Shown piece after piece: positions 26,041 through 38,025 of a stretch of 64,000 nt of DNA. This stretch comes from Streptomyces tropicalis. Lineage in GTDB: Bacteria > Actinomycetota > Actinomycetes > Streptomycetales > Streptomycetaceae. Positions within the stretch are counted from its first letter, which is position 1; each line of letters starts with the position of its first letter. The DNA is taken from the NCBI RefSeq assembly GCF_029269835.1, contig NZ_JARJBB010000003.1, forward strand, positions 310,001 to 374,000. The letters run 5' to 3'. The notes under the pieces were generated by a model that had not been told where the DNA came from, did no database searches, and saw only the letters and a list, made by a program, of their open reading frames with translations. Position numbers and translations under genes: made by a program.

Positions 26041-28872
26041 TCACTTCGCGCGTCGGGCCGCCGCCAATCGGACGATGTCCACGCGCGAGCGGATCCCCAG
26101 CTTCCGGTAGACCCGGGTGAGGGTCGCCTCCACCGTCTTCACACTGACGTACAGCCGTGCGGCGATCTCCCGGTTGGTCGCGCCCTCCATCACGAGCGAG
26201 GCCACCTGACGCTCCATCGAGGCCAGCCCGTCCAGGGCCGCGGGGGCCACCTCGGGTTCGGCCGGGCGGGCGACGGCGGCCGCGTCCAGCCGCCGCAGCC
26301 ACGGCACCGCGCGGCAGCGCCGGAACAGCCGCGCCGCCTCCTCGTACGCCGCCGCCCCCGGGCCGGCGCTCCCCCCGGACCGGCCGGCGCCCGCCGCGCG
26401 GGGCAGTGAGCGGAGCTGGGCCAGAGCGAACGCCGCTCGCGCCTCCTCCAGGCCGTGCCCCAGCTTCGCCAGCCGGCCCTGCACGGACACCAGCTGGGCG
26501 ACCGCGGTCTCCTCGTCCCCGCGGGCCGCCCGGACCAGCGCCTCGGAGCGGTCCAGCACGGCCAGCACGCTCTCGCGGTCCAGCCGCCGCGCGTGCTCCC
26601 GCGCCACGTCGATGACGTCCTGCGCCTCGGCCGGCTCCCCGATCCGCACCAGCGCCTCCGCCAGGTCGCCGTGCCAGCGGCCACGCGCCGGGTCGGTGAT
26701 GCCGAGGGCGCTCTCCAGCTCGCGCACCCGGCGCAGCGAGGCGACGGCCGCCTGCGCGTCCCCGGCCACCAACTGGGCGTAGCCCAGCGCGGCCAGGGCA
26801 CGCGACAGGTACATCGGGTCGCCGTCCTCCTCGGCGTGCCCCACCGCCTCCCGGGCCAGCGACTGCGCCCGCTCGGCGTCCCCTCCGGACGCCTCGGCGA
26901 TGGCGGCCAGCATCGCGGAGGCGCTCTCCCCGATGCCGGTGTCCCGTGCCATCCGCAGGCTGTCGCGGGCCAGGTCCATGGCCCGGCCGCAGTGCCCGGA
27001 GCGCAGCTCCGTCTCGGCGAGCAGCCGCACGAAGTGCACCTCGCTCTCGACCATGCCCCGCCGCCGCACCTCGCGCAGCAGCGCGGTGATGGTCGCCCGC
27101 GCCTCCGTCAGCCGGTCGCTCATCAGCAGCCAGCGGAACCGGGCCGAGCCGACGCCGTTGTGATGGCATGCCACATACGGGTCCTGCGGCTCCCTCAGCG
27201 CCCGCCTGATCGTGACCGGCGCGTCCGGGTGACCCATCAGGGTCTCCGTCGACGCCTGGAAGGCCAGCGCCATCAGCTCGGTGCGGCGGTCCCGGCCGCG
27301 CGCGGCCAGCTCCGCCGCGTGCGCGGCCTCCTCCCGCGCCTCGGCGAAGTCGCCCCCCACGACAAGCCCGCGCCAGGCCAGCTGATAGTGCACCAGGGCG
27401 AGCAGCCCCGGGTCCTCGCCCGCGTCGGCCAGCGCCTGCGGGAAGACGGCGTCCACGTCGCCGAGGGCCTGCCCGGCCGCCTCGATCACCACCATCCAGG
27501 CCCGCACCCGCTCCGCGGGGACCGTCGCCCGGGTCAGCACCTCGCGGGCGATGTCCCGCGCCAGGTCCACCTCGCCGGCCGTGATCGCGTCGTCGGCCGC
27601 CTGCAGCCGGCGCTCGTCCGGGCCCGGCAGGCTGTCCGCCGGGGTGTGCCGGGCGGCCAGCAGGCCGAGCGAGGCCGCCACCGACGGCGCACCGCGGTCC
27701 CGCGCCAGCGCCGCCGTCCCGGCGAGCCGGGCCGCGACCTCCGGGTCCGTGCCGGTGGTGGCCAGTGCCAGGTGCCGGGCGCGCTCGATCGGGTCGGAGG
27801 CCGCGGTGGACAGCGCGGCGTGCGCCGAGCGCCGCTCCTGCACGGACGCCTCCGCGTACAGCGCGGCCGAGATCAGCGGGTGCGCGAACCGCAGCGTGGG
27901 CCCCTCCGGGTCGGTGGCCAGCAGCCCCAGCTCGGCCGCCCGGGCGCACTCCGTCTCGGCGTTCTCCCGGCCGGCCGCGCGCAGCAGGGCCGGGGTGGGG
28001 CGGGCACCGGCGCTCGCCACGAGCAGGGTGCGGCGGGCGTCGTCGGACAGCATCTCCAGCCGGCTCAGCACCAGCGCGCGCAGCGAGGTCGGCACCGGCA
28101 GGGGCTCGCCCGGACGGGGCGCGGCCGTGCTCTCGGCCAGCGCCCGGCCCAGCTCCAGCGCGAAGAGCGGGTTGCCGCCGCTGGTGCGGTGGATGTCGCG
28201 GACCGTGGAGCGGGGCAGCCCGGTGTAGCCGCGGTTCTCCAGCAGGGTGGACACCTGGCCGCGGGAGAGCGGGCCGAGCCGCACGGCCTGCGTGTCGGGC
28301 GGGCAGGCACGCAGGTAGCGGTCGTACTCCTGGCCCTCGGTGCGCACCGCGCACACCATCCGCACCGGCGTCTCGCCGAGCCTGCGGGCGGCGAAGCCGA
28401 GCAGTTCGGCGCTGGCCGGGTCCAGCCACTGCAGGTCGTCGGCGACGACCAGGACGGGACCCTTGGCGGCGAGCGCGCGCAGCGCCGACAGCACGGCCAG
28501 GCGCAGGGCGAGGCCGTCGCGCTGGAGCGTGGACTCGCCGCGTCCGGTGAGCGCGGACTCCAGGGCGGTGCGCTGGGCGGAGGGCAGTCCGCCCGACACC
28601 TCGTCCAGGACCAGCCCGAGCAGATCGGCGAGCGCGAGGAAGGGCAGGTGCGATTCGGACTCGGTGGCCGAGCAGCGCAGGACGGTGCGGGCCGACGGGG
28701 CATATTCCGCGGCCAATGCCCGCAGCACGGTCGACTTTCCTATTCCGGCGGGACCGTGCAGCAGGACACTGCCGCCGCCGGCGAGCTGGGCGCGCGCCGC
28801 GGCGGCCGGCTCCTCCCGGCCGATGACCTGGTCGGAGCGGCAGCTCGCAGGGTCCTTGGAGTCCCGTTGCAC
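26041..28872 (-). CDS. LAL-type (large ATP-binding LuxR) transcriptional regulator
   Basis: A protein of about 943 residues, typical for the class. GTG 28872 is chosen because GAGGGGAG stands about 8 bp before it; a GTG two codons earlier (28878) is the alternative. The N-terminal AAA/NTPase has Walker A GPAGIGKST at residues 40-48 and a Walker B-like VLVVADDLQWLD near 140-151. The middle is a long helical TPR-like array. The C-terminal 65 residues are a LuxR helix-turn-helix (LVMEGATNREIAARLYVSVK, then VYRKLGIRSRVDIVRLA). LAL proteins often activate specialised-metabolite or carbon-source genes. The trypsin gene lies 244 bp downstream on the same strand; no other obvious target adjoins. Confidence 0.92.
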   Translation of the reverse strand: MQRDSKDPASCRSDQVIGREEPAAAARAQLAGGGSVLLHGPAGIGKSTVLRALAAEYAPSARTVLRCSATESESHLPFLALADLLGLVLDEVSGGLPSAQRTALESALTGRGESTLQRDGLALRLAVLSALRALAAKGPVLVVADDLQWLDPASAELLGFAARRLGETPVRMVCAVRTEGQEYDRYLRACPPDTQAVRLGPLSRGQVSTLLENRGYTGLPRSTVRDIHRTSGGNPLFALELGRALAESTAAPRPGEPLPVPTSLRALVLSRLEMLSDDARRTLLVASAGARPTPALLRAAGRENAETECARAAELGLLATDPEGPTLRFAHPLISAALYAEASVQERRSAHAALSTAASDPIERARHLALATTGTDPEVAARLAGTAALARDRGAPSVAASLGLLAARHTPADSLPGPDERRLQAADDAITAGEVDLARDIAREVLTRATVPAERVRAWMVVIEAAGQALGDVDAVFPQALADAGEDPGLLALVHYQLAWRGLVVGGDFAEAREEAAHAAELAARGRDRRTELMALAFQASTETLMGHPDAPVTIRRALREPQDPYVACHHNGVGSARFRWLLMSDRLTEARATITALLREVRRRGMVESEVHFVRLLAETELRSGHCGRAMDLARDSLRMARDTGIGESASAMLAAIAEASGGDAERAQSLAREAVGHAEEDGDPMYLSRALAALGYAQLVAGDAQAAVASLRRVRELESALGITDPARGRWHGDLAEALVRIGEPAEAQDVIDVAREHARRLDRESVLAVLDRSEALVRAARGDEETAVAQLVSVQGRLAKLGHGLEEARAAFALAQLRSLPRAAGAGRSGGSAGPGAAAYEEAARLFRRCRAVPWLRRLDAAAVARPAEPEVAPAALDGLASMERQVASLVMEGATNREIAARLYVSVKTVEATLTRVYRKLGIRSRVDIVRLAAARRAK

Positions 28873-28878
28873 GGTCAC

Positions 28879-29569
28879 CGCTCCCCTCGTGTGTCGTGTC
28901 CGCAGCAAATTCTAGGCAACGCGCCCTTGAATTCGGACTTCCGGGGTGGTGAGGGAAATAACAACACGCCGACGCGAACGAATTCACCGCCCCGCGGGCG
29001 AAATCCGGCCCCTCCCGGCGACGCGGCGCACCGCCCCGACCACCGTACTCCGCCCGGGCGGCCGGCCCTTGCCCCGTCCGCTCCCCGGGCGGGGACCGGG
29101 GGACGGGGCGAGGACATCGCACCGGGGTGCTCACCTGCGGGGCCGGTCCGCGGGGCGCGCCGGGCCACCCTGCCCGCCCGCGGTGCCGGTACGCGGTACT
29201 GGTCCGCGCCGGCCGCCCGCGGTGCCGACCGGGCCGGGGGCGCCGCGGGGCCGGCCCGGCCCGGGCTCGGCCTGCGGCACGCGGCAGGAGACGCTGCGTC
29301 CGGCCGCCGCGGTCCGCGTGCGGGATCCGCCTGCGGGCCGCCGTCCCGCCGGTGCCGCATACGTAGGGGACCGCCCGTCCCGCCGGGGCCGGCGTCTGAG
29401 GGCCGGGGCGGGCGCCCGGAGGCCCGGCCGAGCGCCCGGGCCTCCGGGCCAGGGCGGACGCACCACCGGAGCGGGCCGGGCAGGCCGTCCGCCGGCCCCG
29501 GCGAGGCGGACGTCCCCGGTCCGGAGCGGAGCGGGGGACCTGTGAAGATTCTCCGGTCCGGCGGGGGAC
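28879..29569. other. 690-bp intergenic region without a supported gene
   Basis: Upstream of the LAL gene the first 100 bp are less GC-rich (GGGAAATAACAACACG near 28957) and probably hold its promoter. The remainder, to the end of the GAF-LuxR gene, is extremely GC-rich; every frame gives Pro/Arg/Gly/Ala-rich translations with no domain. The 11-mer GCGGGGGACCT occurs at about 29530 and again about 30 bp further on, close to the GAF-LuxR stop. Old decayed coding DNA is possible but cannot be shown. Confidence 0.45.
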
Positions 29570-30403
29570 CTACGGGAGTTCCCCCGTGCGGCGGGCCGCG
29601 GCGACCGCCTCGCCGCGGGTGTGGGCTCCCAGTTTGCGCATGGCGGAGCGCAGATAGCCCTTGACGGTCTCCGGGCGCAGCCCCAGCCGCGCCCCGGCCG
29701 CCGCGTTGGTCGCCCCAGCGGCCACGCAGGCCAGCACGTCCAGCTCCCGCGGTGCCAGTCCGGCACCGCCCCCGGCCGGGCCGCCCGCCAGCAGGCCGCA
29801 CGCGTCCAGCAGTTCCGCCCGCAGCATCGGATCCGTGATCCGCGGGGCGAGCGCGCGCAGCGCCGCGTGCGCCTCCCGCACCTGCTCACGGGCGGACCCG
29901 GACGGCTCGTCCGGACACGACGCCGGCCACGCCGCCGACAGCAGCGCCCGCGCCTCCTCGTGCACCACCAGCGCCTGCTCGACGTCCCGCGCCGCCGCCA
30001 CGGCCGCGCACAGCGCGCGGTCGCCGAGCGGCTGCGCCGACCGCAGCGCCCCGTACAGCACCCCGCGCACCCGCCGCCGTACCACCACCGGCACCGCCAG
30101 CACCGAGCGCAGTCCCTCGGCGGCGACGGGGATGTCGTACTCGTGGCTGATCCGGGGGGAGGAGGAGTAGTCCGTCACCGCGCAGGGGCGGGCGAGCGCC
30201 ACCGCCCTCCCGCCCAGCCCGTTGCCCGAGGTCACCGCGAGCGAGCTGAGCGCCCGCGTCGTCGTGCCGCTCAGTTCGCTGATCCGCACCCGCGGCCCGC
30301 CCGGCTCCACCAGCCCGCCGAAGACGACCGGCAGCCCCGTCGCGCGCCGCAGCCGCAGCAGCGCACCCCGAATCTCGCCCGCCGCGGACGCGTCCGATGT
30401 CAC
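29570..30403 (-). CDS. GAF-domain LuxR-family transcriptional regulator
   Basis: A 277-residue regulator from GTG 30403, preceded by GAGGAAGGGGCGAGCAG. Residues about 5-150 form a GAF-type sensor ([20 protein letters not shown] through [20 protein letters not shown]). The C-terminal 65 residues are a LuxR helix-turn-helix ([20 protein letters not shown], then [20 protein letters not shown]). It is divergent from two overlapping acyl-CoA ligase genes across a 112-bp spacer, so it is probably their specific regulator and may sense an organic-acid or aromatic substrate through the GAF domain; that ligand is inferred. Confidence 0.88.
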   Translation of the reverse strand: MTSDASAAGEIRGALLRLRRATGLPVVFGGLVEPGGPRVRISELSGTTTRALSSLAVTSGNGLGGRAVALARPCAVTDYSSSPRISHEYDIPVAAEGLRSVLAVPVVVRRRVRGVLYGALRSAQPLGDRALCAAVAAARDVEQALVVHEEARALLSAAWPASCPDEPSGSAREQVREAHAALRALAPRITDPMLRAELLDACGLLAGGPAGGGAGLAPRELDVLACVAAGATNAAAGARLGLRPETVKGYLRSAMRKLGAHTRGEAVAAARRTGELP

Positions 30404-30515
30404 CTGCTCGCCCCTTCCTCGCCCCTCCCACCCCCGTTCGGGGGTAGTGAGACCTGCATCACGGATTACACGATGGCGGAGCCGCCCGGCAATGGTCCGG
30501 CACCGAGGAGGACAG

Positions 30516-32189
30516 ATGACGACGGCGACCGAGGACTTCCGCAGAGCGCGCGACTTCCTGCTGGAGCACCGCGAGGACTACGCAGCGGCCCACGCGGGCT
30601 TCGAGTGGCCCCGGCCCGAGCACTTCAACTGGGCGCTGGACTGGTTCGACGTCGTCGCCGACGGGAACGACCGCACCGCACTGCACATCGTCGAGGAGGA
30701 CGGCACCGAGACCCGGATCTCCTTCGCGGAGATGGCCGCCCGCTCCAACCGGGTCGCGTCCTGGCTGCGTGCCCGGGGCGTCGCCGCCGAGGACCGGATC
30801 CTCGTCATGCTCGGCAACCAGGCCGAACTGTGGGAGACGGCGCTCGCGGCGATGAAGCTGCGCGCCGTGGTCATCCCGGCCACCCCGCTGCTCGGCCCCG
30901 CCGACCTGCGCGACCGGGTCGACCGCGGCCAGGTCCGGCACGTGGTCGCGCGCGCGGAGGACACCGCCAAGTTCGCCGAGGTGCCCGGCACCTACACGCG
31001 GATCGCGGTCGGCGGCCTGCCCGAGGAGGGCTGGGAGCCCTACGAGGACGCCTACGCGGCCCCCGCCGAGTTCGTCCCCGACGGCCCCACCCTCGCCGAC
31101 GACCCGCTGATGCTGTACTTCACCTCCGGCACCACCGCGCACCCCAAACTGGTCGAGCAGACCCACACCTCGTACCCGATCGGGCACCTGGCCACGATGT
31201 ACTGGATCGGCCTGAAACCCGGCGACGTCCACCTGAACATCTCCTCGCCCGGGTGGGCCAAGCACGCCTGGTCGAACCTGTTCGCCCCGTGGAACGCCGA
31301 GGCCACCGTCTTCATCCACAACTACACGCGGTTCGACGCGGCCCGGCTGATGGCCGAGATCGACCGCGCCGGGGTCACCACCTTCTGCGCGCCGCCGACC
31401 GTGTGGCGCATGCTCATCCAGGCCGACCTGACCCAGCTGCGCACCCCGCCGCGCGAGGTCGTCGCCGCCGGGGAGCCGCTGAACCCCGAGGTCGTCGACC
31501 AGGTCAGGCGCGCCTGGGGACGGACCGTCCGGGACGGGTTCGGGCAGACCGAGACGGCCGTGCAGGTCGCCAACAGCCCCGGCCAGCCGCTGAGGACGGG
31601 CTCGATGGGGCGGCCCAGCCCGGGCTACCGGGTGGAGCTCCTGGACCCGGTGACCGGGGCGCCGGGCGCCGACGAGGGCGAGATCGCGCTCGACCTGTCC
31701 CAGCGGCCGGTCGGCCTGATGGCGGGCTACCACGGCGACGCGGACCGCACCGCGGAGGCGATGGCGGGCGGCTACTACCGCACCGGCGACATCGGCTCGC
31801 GCGACGCGGACGGCTACATCACCTACGTCGGCCGCGCCGACGACGTCTTCAAGGCGTCCGACTACAAGATCAGCCCCTTCGAGCTGGAGAGCGCCCTGCT
31901 GGAGCACGAGGCCGTCGCCGAGGCCGCCGTCGTGCCCGCGCCGGACCCGCTGCGGCTGGCCGTGCCCAAGGCGTACGTCGTGCTGGCGGAGGGCTGGGAG
32001 CCGGGCCCCGACACCGCCGAGATGCTCTTCGAGCACTCCCGGCAGGTGCTCGCGCCCTACAAGCGCGTCCGGCGCCTGGAGTTCGGCGCGCTGCCCAAGA
32101 CCGTCTCCGGCAAGATCCGCCGGATCGAGCTGCGCCGGGCCACGGCCGCCGGCTCGGAACAGGAGTACCGCGAGGAGGACTTCCGGTGA
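30516..32189 (+). CDS. AMP-dependent acyl-CoA synthetase (medium-chain/ACSM-like)
   Basis: A 557-residue ligase starting at ATG 30516 after GAGGAGGACAG. It carries the ANL superfamily motifs in order: [20 protein letters not shown] (A3 P-loop, residues about 200-219), GFGQTETAV (A5, about 345), [20 protein letters not shown] (A7/A8) and [10 protein letters not shown] with the catalytic Lys near the C-terminus. The pattern [21 protein letters not shown] is typical of ACSM-like medium-chain or benzoate-type ligases. It would activate a carboxylic acid to the CoA ester through an acyl-adenylate. Its stop overlaps the GTG start of a second ligase. The true substrate is unknown. Confidence 0.9.
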   Translation: MTTATEDFRRARDFLLEHREDYAAAHAGFEWPRPEHFNWALDWFDVVADGNDRTALHIVEEDGTETRISFAEMAARSNRVASWLRARGVAAEDRILVMLGNQAELWETALAAMKLRAVVIPATPLLGPADLRDRVDRGQVRHVVARAEDTAKFAEVPGTYTRIAVGGLPEEGWEPYEDAYAAPAEFVPDGPTLADDPLMLYFTSGTTAHPKLVEQTHTSYPIGHLATMYWIGLKPGDVHLNISSPGWAKHAWSNLFAPWNAEATVFIHNYTRFDAARLMAEIDRAGVTTFCAPPTVWRMLIQADLTQLRTPPREVVAAGEPLNPEVVDQVRRAWGRTVRDGFGQTETAVQVANSPGQPLRTGSMGRPSPGYRVELLDPVTGAPGADEGEIALDLSQRPVGLMAGYHGDADRTAEAMAGGYYRTGDIGSRDADGYITYVGRADDVFKASDYKISPFELESALLEHEAVAEAAVVPAPDPLRLAVPKAYVVLAEGWEPGPDTAEMLFEHSRQVLAPYKRVRRLEFGALPKTVSGKIRRIELRRATAAGSEQEYREEDFR

Positions 32190-33793
32190 GCGAGCCGTCG
32201 TACAGCCACGGGACGAGCAGCACGCCCCTGCTCGGCGACACCGTCGGCGCCAACCTCGACCGGGCGGTCGCCGCCTTCGGCGACCGGGAGGCCCTCGTCG
32301 ACGTGGCCTCCGGCCGCCGCTGGACCTACGCCGAGTTCGGCGCCGCGGTCGACGAGGTCGCGCGCGGCCTGCTCGCCAAGGGCGTGGCCAAGGGGGACCG
32401 GGTCGGCATCTGGGCGGTCAACTGCCCCGAGTGGGTGCTCGTCCAGTACGCCACCGCCCGCATCGGCGTCGTCATGGTGAACATCAACCCCGCCTACCGG
32501 GCGCACGAGTTGAGCTACGTGCTGCGGCAGGCCGGGATCTCCCTGCTGGTCGCCTCGCTCGCGCACAAGGGCAGCGACTACCGGGCGCTGGTCGGGCAGG
32601 TGCGCGGCTCCTGCCCGGACCTGCGGGAGACGGTCTACATCGGCGACCCGTCCTGGGACGGCTTCGTCGCGGGCGCCGGAGCGGTGCCGCCCGGGCGGAC
32701 GGCCGCGATCGCCGCCGAGCTGAGCTGCGACGACCCGATCAACATCCAGTACACCTCCGGCACCACCGGCTTCCCCAAGGGTGCGACCCTCTCCCACCAC
32801 AACATCCTCAACAACGGCTACTGGGTGGGCCGTACGGTCGGCTACACCGAGCAGGACCGGGTGTGCCTGCCGGTGCCCTTCTACCACTGCTTCGGCATGG
32901 TCATGGGCAACCTCGGCGCGACCTCGCACGGCGCCTGCATCGTCATCCCGGCACCGTCCTTCGACCCGGCCGCCACGCTGCGGGCGGTGCAGGAGGAGCG
33001 CTGCACCTCGCTGTACGGGGTGCCGACCATGTTCATCGCCGAGCTGAACCTGCCGGACTTCGGCTCCTACGACCTCTCCTCGCTGCGCACCGGGATCATG
33101 GCGGGCTCGCCCTGCCCGGTGGAGGTGATGAAGCGGGTGGTGGCGGAGATGCACATGGCGGAGGTGTCCATCTGCTACGGCATGACCGAGACCTCCCCGG
33201 TCTCCCTCCAGACCCGCCGTGACGACGACCTGGAGCACCGCACCGGGACCGTCGGGCGGGTGCTGCCGCACATCGAGGTGAAGATCGTCGACCCGGCGAC
33301 CGGCGTGACGGTGCCCCGCGGCACCCCCGGCGAACTGTGCACCCGCGGCTACAGCGTGATGCTCGGCTACTGGGACGAGCCGGAGAAGACCGCGGAGGCC
33401 GTGGACCCCGGCCGCTGGATGCACACCGGCGACCTCGCGACGATGCGCGAGGACGGATACGTCGAGATCGTCGGCCGCATCAAGGACATGATCATCCGTG
33501 GCGGGGAGAACATCTACCCGCGCGAGATCGAGGAGTTCCTCTACGGCCATCCGAAGATCCGCGACGTGCAGGTGGTCGGCGTGCCGCACGAGCGGTACGG
33601 CGAGGAGGTCCTCGCCTGCGTCATCCCGCTCGACCCGGCGGATCCGCCGACGCTGGAGGAGGTGCGCGCCTTCTGCGCCGACCGGTTGGCGCACTACAAG
33701 GCGCCGGCGCGGCTGCGGATCCTGGACGCCTTCCCGATGACGGTGTCGGGCAAGGTGCGCAAGGTCGAACTGCGGGAGACGTACGGCGGGTGA
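32186..33793 (+). CDS. AMP-dependent acyl-CoA synthetase (FadD/ACSF2-like)
   Basis: A 535-residue ligase whose GTG start overlaps the previous stop (GTGA). ANL motifs: [20 protein letters not shown] (A3, residues about 187-206), [16 protein letters not shown] (A5), [20 protein letters not shown] (A7), [20 protein letters not shown] (A8) and [11 protein letters not shown] with the catalytic Lys. [16 protein letters not shown] and the [17 protein letters not shown] region resemble ACSF2/medium-chain FadD-type enzymes. It differs clearly in sequence from its upstream partner, so this is not a recent tandem duplication. The pair may activate two related acids, or one may load a product of the other pathway. 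Confidence 0.92.
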   Translation: MSEPSYSHGTSSTPLLGDTVGANLDRAVAAFGDREALVDVASGRRWTYAEFGAAVDEVARGLLAKGVAKGDRVGIWAVNCPEWVLVQYATARIGVVMVNINPAYRAHELSYVLRQAGISLLVASLAHKGSDYRALVGQVRGSCPDLRETVYIGDPSWDGFVAGAGAVPPGRTAAIAAELSCDDPINIQYTSGTTGFPKGATLSHHNILNNGYWVGRTVGYTEQDRVCLPVPFYHCFGMVMGNLGATSHGACIVIPAPSFDPAATLRAVQEERCTSLYGVPTMFIAELNLPDFGSYDLSSLRTGIMAGSPCPVEVMKRVVAEMHMAEVSICYGMTETSPVSLQTRRDDDLEHRTGTVGRVLPHIEVKIVDPATGVTVPRGTPGELCTRGYSVMLGYWDEPEKTAEAVDPGRWMHTGDLATMREDGYVEIVGRIKDMIIRGGENIYPREIEEFLYGHPKIRDVQVVGVPHERYGEEVLACVIPLDPADPPTLEEVRAFCADRLAHYKAPARLRILDAFPMTVSGKVRKVELRETYGG

Positions 33794-33862
33794 CACGCCG
33801 TCGGCGGAGCGCGGGGCCCGGTGCTGCGCCGGGTCCCGGCCGCGGACCCCGCCCGGGTCCGG

Positions 33863-34972
33863 TCAGGCGCCCGCGGTGTGCAGCGCGTCCGCCGGGCCGT
33901 TGACCGCCCGCGGACGGCCCGTGGGATCGAGGACGAACAGCGGGATCCCCAGGGCGTCGGCGCAGGCCCGGGCGTCCTCCGTGTAGCCGGCGAGGGAGAA
34001 GCAGGCACAGTCCGCGGACTCCGTCATCGCCGTCAGCCACAGGCACTCCACGTCCCGGAGCGAGGCGGGCCGGGCGGCGGCCTCCACCTGGGCCAGCAGC
34101 CCGCGCGCGGCGAGGCCGATGCCGGACGGCGGCCGCTGGTCGGCCCGGCGGATCTGCTCGAAGCCGAGCCAGCGCAGGTACAGTGCGGCGGCGGTGACCG
34201 CGTCGCGGGGGCTCCGGATCGCGAGCGACCGGAAGGCCGGCCGCGGCCGGACCACCGGGGAAGCGGTGACCTCGTGGGCGGGCCCGCTCGTGACGGCCGC
34301 GTGCGGCACCGGCCCGGCACCGCCGCCCGGCGCCGCTCCCCGCCCCGGCCCCGGGACCGGACGGCCCGGAACCGCGCGACCCGTGCCCATGTCCCGCTCC
34401 GGGAAGGGCGGTTCGTCGTTCGTGTCGGCCCCCGGGTCCGGCAGGTTCCCGCCCGGGCTCCACTCCCGGGCCGACGGGTCGGTGTCCGCACCGTACGCGG
34501 ACACCGACCGCTCGCCGTCCACGTCGTCGTTCGGGTGCGGAAGTTCGCCGCCTCCGGCGCTGTGGCGAGTCCGCCCCGCGCCCGAGTCCTCTTCCCGGGG
34601 CGGCAGATCGACCCCGTGGTTCCGTCCCGTGCCCGGACGGCCCCCGCCCGTGGACGGGCGTCCCGGCTCCACGTGCTCCGCGGCGTGTTCCGCCGCGGGC
34701 TCCCCGGGCGCGGCCTCCGTCACCGGGATGCGCAGCATCGTGCCGCACGGGCAGCCCAGTTCGGGGCGGGGCCAGGGGTCGTGGCGGCCGCAGTGGCCGC
34801 AGCGGACGGTGATCCAGTCCTCCTCCCAGACGCGGTGGACGACCGGGGCGGGCGCGACGCCGCGCACGGGCGACGGGGCGACGGGCGCGCCGCAGGCGCA
34901 GGGATAGGACGGCACGACGTAGACGTGCTCGCGCCGGCAGGCCGGGCAGCACACCGGCACGCTCTCGGGCAT
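33863..34972 (-). CDS. Zinc-ribbon protein with a degenerate restriction-endonuclease-like C-terminal domain
   Basis: A 369-residue protein starting at ATG 34972 after CTGGAGAGGGTCC. The N-terminus has several Cys pairs: VCCPACRREH, YPCACGAPV, VRCGHCGRHDPWPRPELGCPCGT, consistent with two zinc ribbons (residues 7-90). Residues about 95-255 are a disordered Gly/Pro/Glu-rich linker. The C-terminal 110 residues resemble the Mrr-type PD-(D/E)xK fold: DAVTAAALYLRWLGF, then GIGLAARGLLAQVEA and GYTEDARACADALGIPLFVLD. Active nucleases of this group have QxK where this protein has QVEA, so catalysis is doubtful. It is not named in any pathway I recognise; a nucleic-acid-sensing or protein-interaction role is speculation. 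Confidence 0.7.
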   Translation of the reverse strand: MPESVPVCCPACRREHVYVVPSYPCACGAPVAPSPVRGVAPAPVVHRVWEEDWITVRCGHCGRHDPWPRPELGCPCGTMLRIPVTEAAPGEPAAEHAAEHVEPGRPSTGGGRPGTGRNHGVDLPPREEDSGAGRTRHSAGGGELPHPNDDVDGERSVSAYGADTDPSAREWSPGGNLPDPGADTNDEPPFPERDMGTGRAVPGRPVPGPGRGAAPGGGAGPVPHAAVTSGPAHEVTASPVVRPRPAFRSLAIRSPRDAVTAAALYLRWLGFEQIRRADQRPPSGIGLAARGLLAQVEAAARPASLRDVECLWLTAMTESADCACFSLAGYTEDARACADALGIPLFVLDPTGRPRAVNGPADALHTAGA

Positions 34973-35134
34973 GGACCCTCTCCAGGGCGTCGGGTCGGGC
35001 GGCGGGGCGGGGCTCGGGGTCGGGCAGCCGTTCCATCGTGCTCCAGGGGGCCCCGGACTGTCCGTCGCTTTCGGGCAGTGCCGGGCCCGACCTTGCCCTC
35101 TCTTGACGCCCTTCGGGCACCACACCTACATTGA

Positions 35135-35170
35135 TTTCAAATAGCAGAAGATTTTTTCCGCTATACGGAA
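35135..35170 (+). promoter_or_regulatory. Tandem 15-bp operator boxes upstream of gcl
   Basis: TTTCAAATAGCAGAA (35135-35149) and TTCCGCTATACGGAA (35156-35170) share the pattern TTCC-N7-GGAA; the second is a near-perfect palindrome with TTTTCCG/CGGAAAA arms. Their centres (35142 and 35163) are 21 bp apart, two helical turns. The same pair with the same spacing occurs before hyi and before malate synthase. A -10-like TATACG lies inside the second box, which suggests repression. The gcl start is about 80 bp downstream. Confidence 0.75.
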
Positions 35171-35251
35171 AATAACCGGAAAGCGTGACGGAGAGACTCA
35201 CCGCGGGGCGCGACGGGAGTGCGAATCCGGCAGCCGAGGCAGGAGTTACCG

Positions 35252-37036
<1,785 letters not shown>

Positions 37037-37052
37037 CCCGCACCCACCACCC

Positions 37053-37082
37053 GGGGCGGCCCACCCGTGAGGGGGCCGCCCC
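37053..37082 (+). terminator. Intrinsic terminator after gcl
   Basis: GGGGCGGCCC (37053-37062) pairs with GGGCCGCCCC (37073-37082), a perfect 10-bp stem with a 10-base loop, followed by TTCT. It lies 17 bp after the gcl stop. Confidence 0.82.
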
Positions 37083-37222
37083 TTCTCCCGTACGGGCGCG
37101 GCGCCGTGCGGCGCGGGCATGACGGCCGTCGGCCGCCGGGACACGGCCCGCCGGGCGGAGGGGGCGGGCGTCCAGGGGTGAACGGCCGGGCCGTACGGCG
37201 CCGTACGCCGTCCCCCGCCGGA

Positions 37223-37459
37223 TCAGACGTCGTCGTGCTCCGTCAGGCCCGGCCAGTCCTCCGGGCCGCCGCCCTGCCATTCGACGAGGTCGCTCTCCTC
37301 GACCTCGATGCGGTCCAGGTCGGCCATGCGGAGGATCTCGACCACGTCGTCCAGGTGGGAGGCGAGGCCGAGGGTCACCTCGCCCTCGGTGACCCGCCGG
37401 GAGCCGTCCAGGGCCGGGGCGTGGACCACGATGTGGGGGTGCTGCGCGGGGTGGCTCAT
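37223..37459 (-). CDS. Small acidic protein of unknown function
   Basis: A 78-residue protein starting at ATG 37459, with a strong GGCAGGAGGCTGAAGAC ribosome-binding site that sets the start. It is acidic, with VVEILRMADLDRIEVEESDL in the middle and a Gly/Pro/Trp/Asp-rich end (WQGGGPEDWPGL). No signal peptide, membrane helix or known motif is seen. It lies downstream of the hyi-glxR unit on the same strand but 567 bp away, so it probably has its own promoter. Strong ribosome-binding site and biased codon use argue that it is real. Confidence 0.65.
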   Translation of the reverse strand: MSHPAQHPHIVVHAPALDGSRRVTEGEVTLGLASHLDDVVEILRMADLDRIEVEESDLVEWQGGGPEDWPGLTEHDDV

Positions 37460-37906
37460 GTCTTCAGCCTCCTGCCGCCGCGGCGGATCCGCACGCCGGA
37501 ACGGCCATCGGACCAGCCCGGGTCCGGGGGGCACCGGGACGCCGGAGGGCGCCCTGCGCGGGTGGTCCGCGGTGGGCGCCCTCCGTGTCCGGTGGTGACC
37601 GTCCGACGGCGCGAGGCTGGGCGGGCCAGGACGTTCGCGCCGCCGGACGGGGTCCCGTGGCCCCGCGGGGGCGGGGCGGACGGGGGCCGCGGCGGGTGCG
37701 ACGGCACCGGAGCCGGCCTCCCTCTGGTCGGGAGGGCGGCCCGGGGCCTTCACCACCGCACTGGCTCGCACGCCGCCGCGGTCCTCGTCCGGCCCGCACG
37801 GCCGCCGGGCGACCACCCCTCGGGGGAGTCGTCCTTCGGCGGTGCGGGCCCTGCGCACGGAGTCGTGACCTCCGGTGGGACCCCGTGCGCGGTCCGGGGA
37901 GCTTCG

Positions 37907-37936
37907 ACCGTGTGCCGTGAACACGGCGTCCACGGT
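37907..37936. terminator. Nested inverted repeat in the glxR downstream spacer (37460-38025)
   Basis: The outer arms ACCGTG (37907-37912) and CACGGT (37931-37936) enclose the inner arms GCCGTG (37914-37919) and CACGGC (37922-37927), an almost continuous palindrome of 30 bp about 90 bp past the glxR stop. It may end the hyi-glxR transcript or be a protein-binding site. The rest of this 566-bp spacer holds no frame with protein-like character. Confidence 0.45.
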
Positions 37937-38025
37937 GGGGTGAAGGGGGTCCGGGCGGCGCCGTCGCCTGGGCGCGACAGGACAGGTGTCGGCGGCGCCG
38001 CCGCCCGGAGTTCGTGGGGGGCCGG

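Noticed and set aside
29621..32185. N-terminal extension of the second acyl-CoA ligase by some 850 codons
   Set aside because: The frame is open by chance. The family N-terminus starts at the GTG 32186, coupled to the upstream stop.
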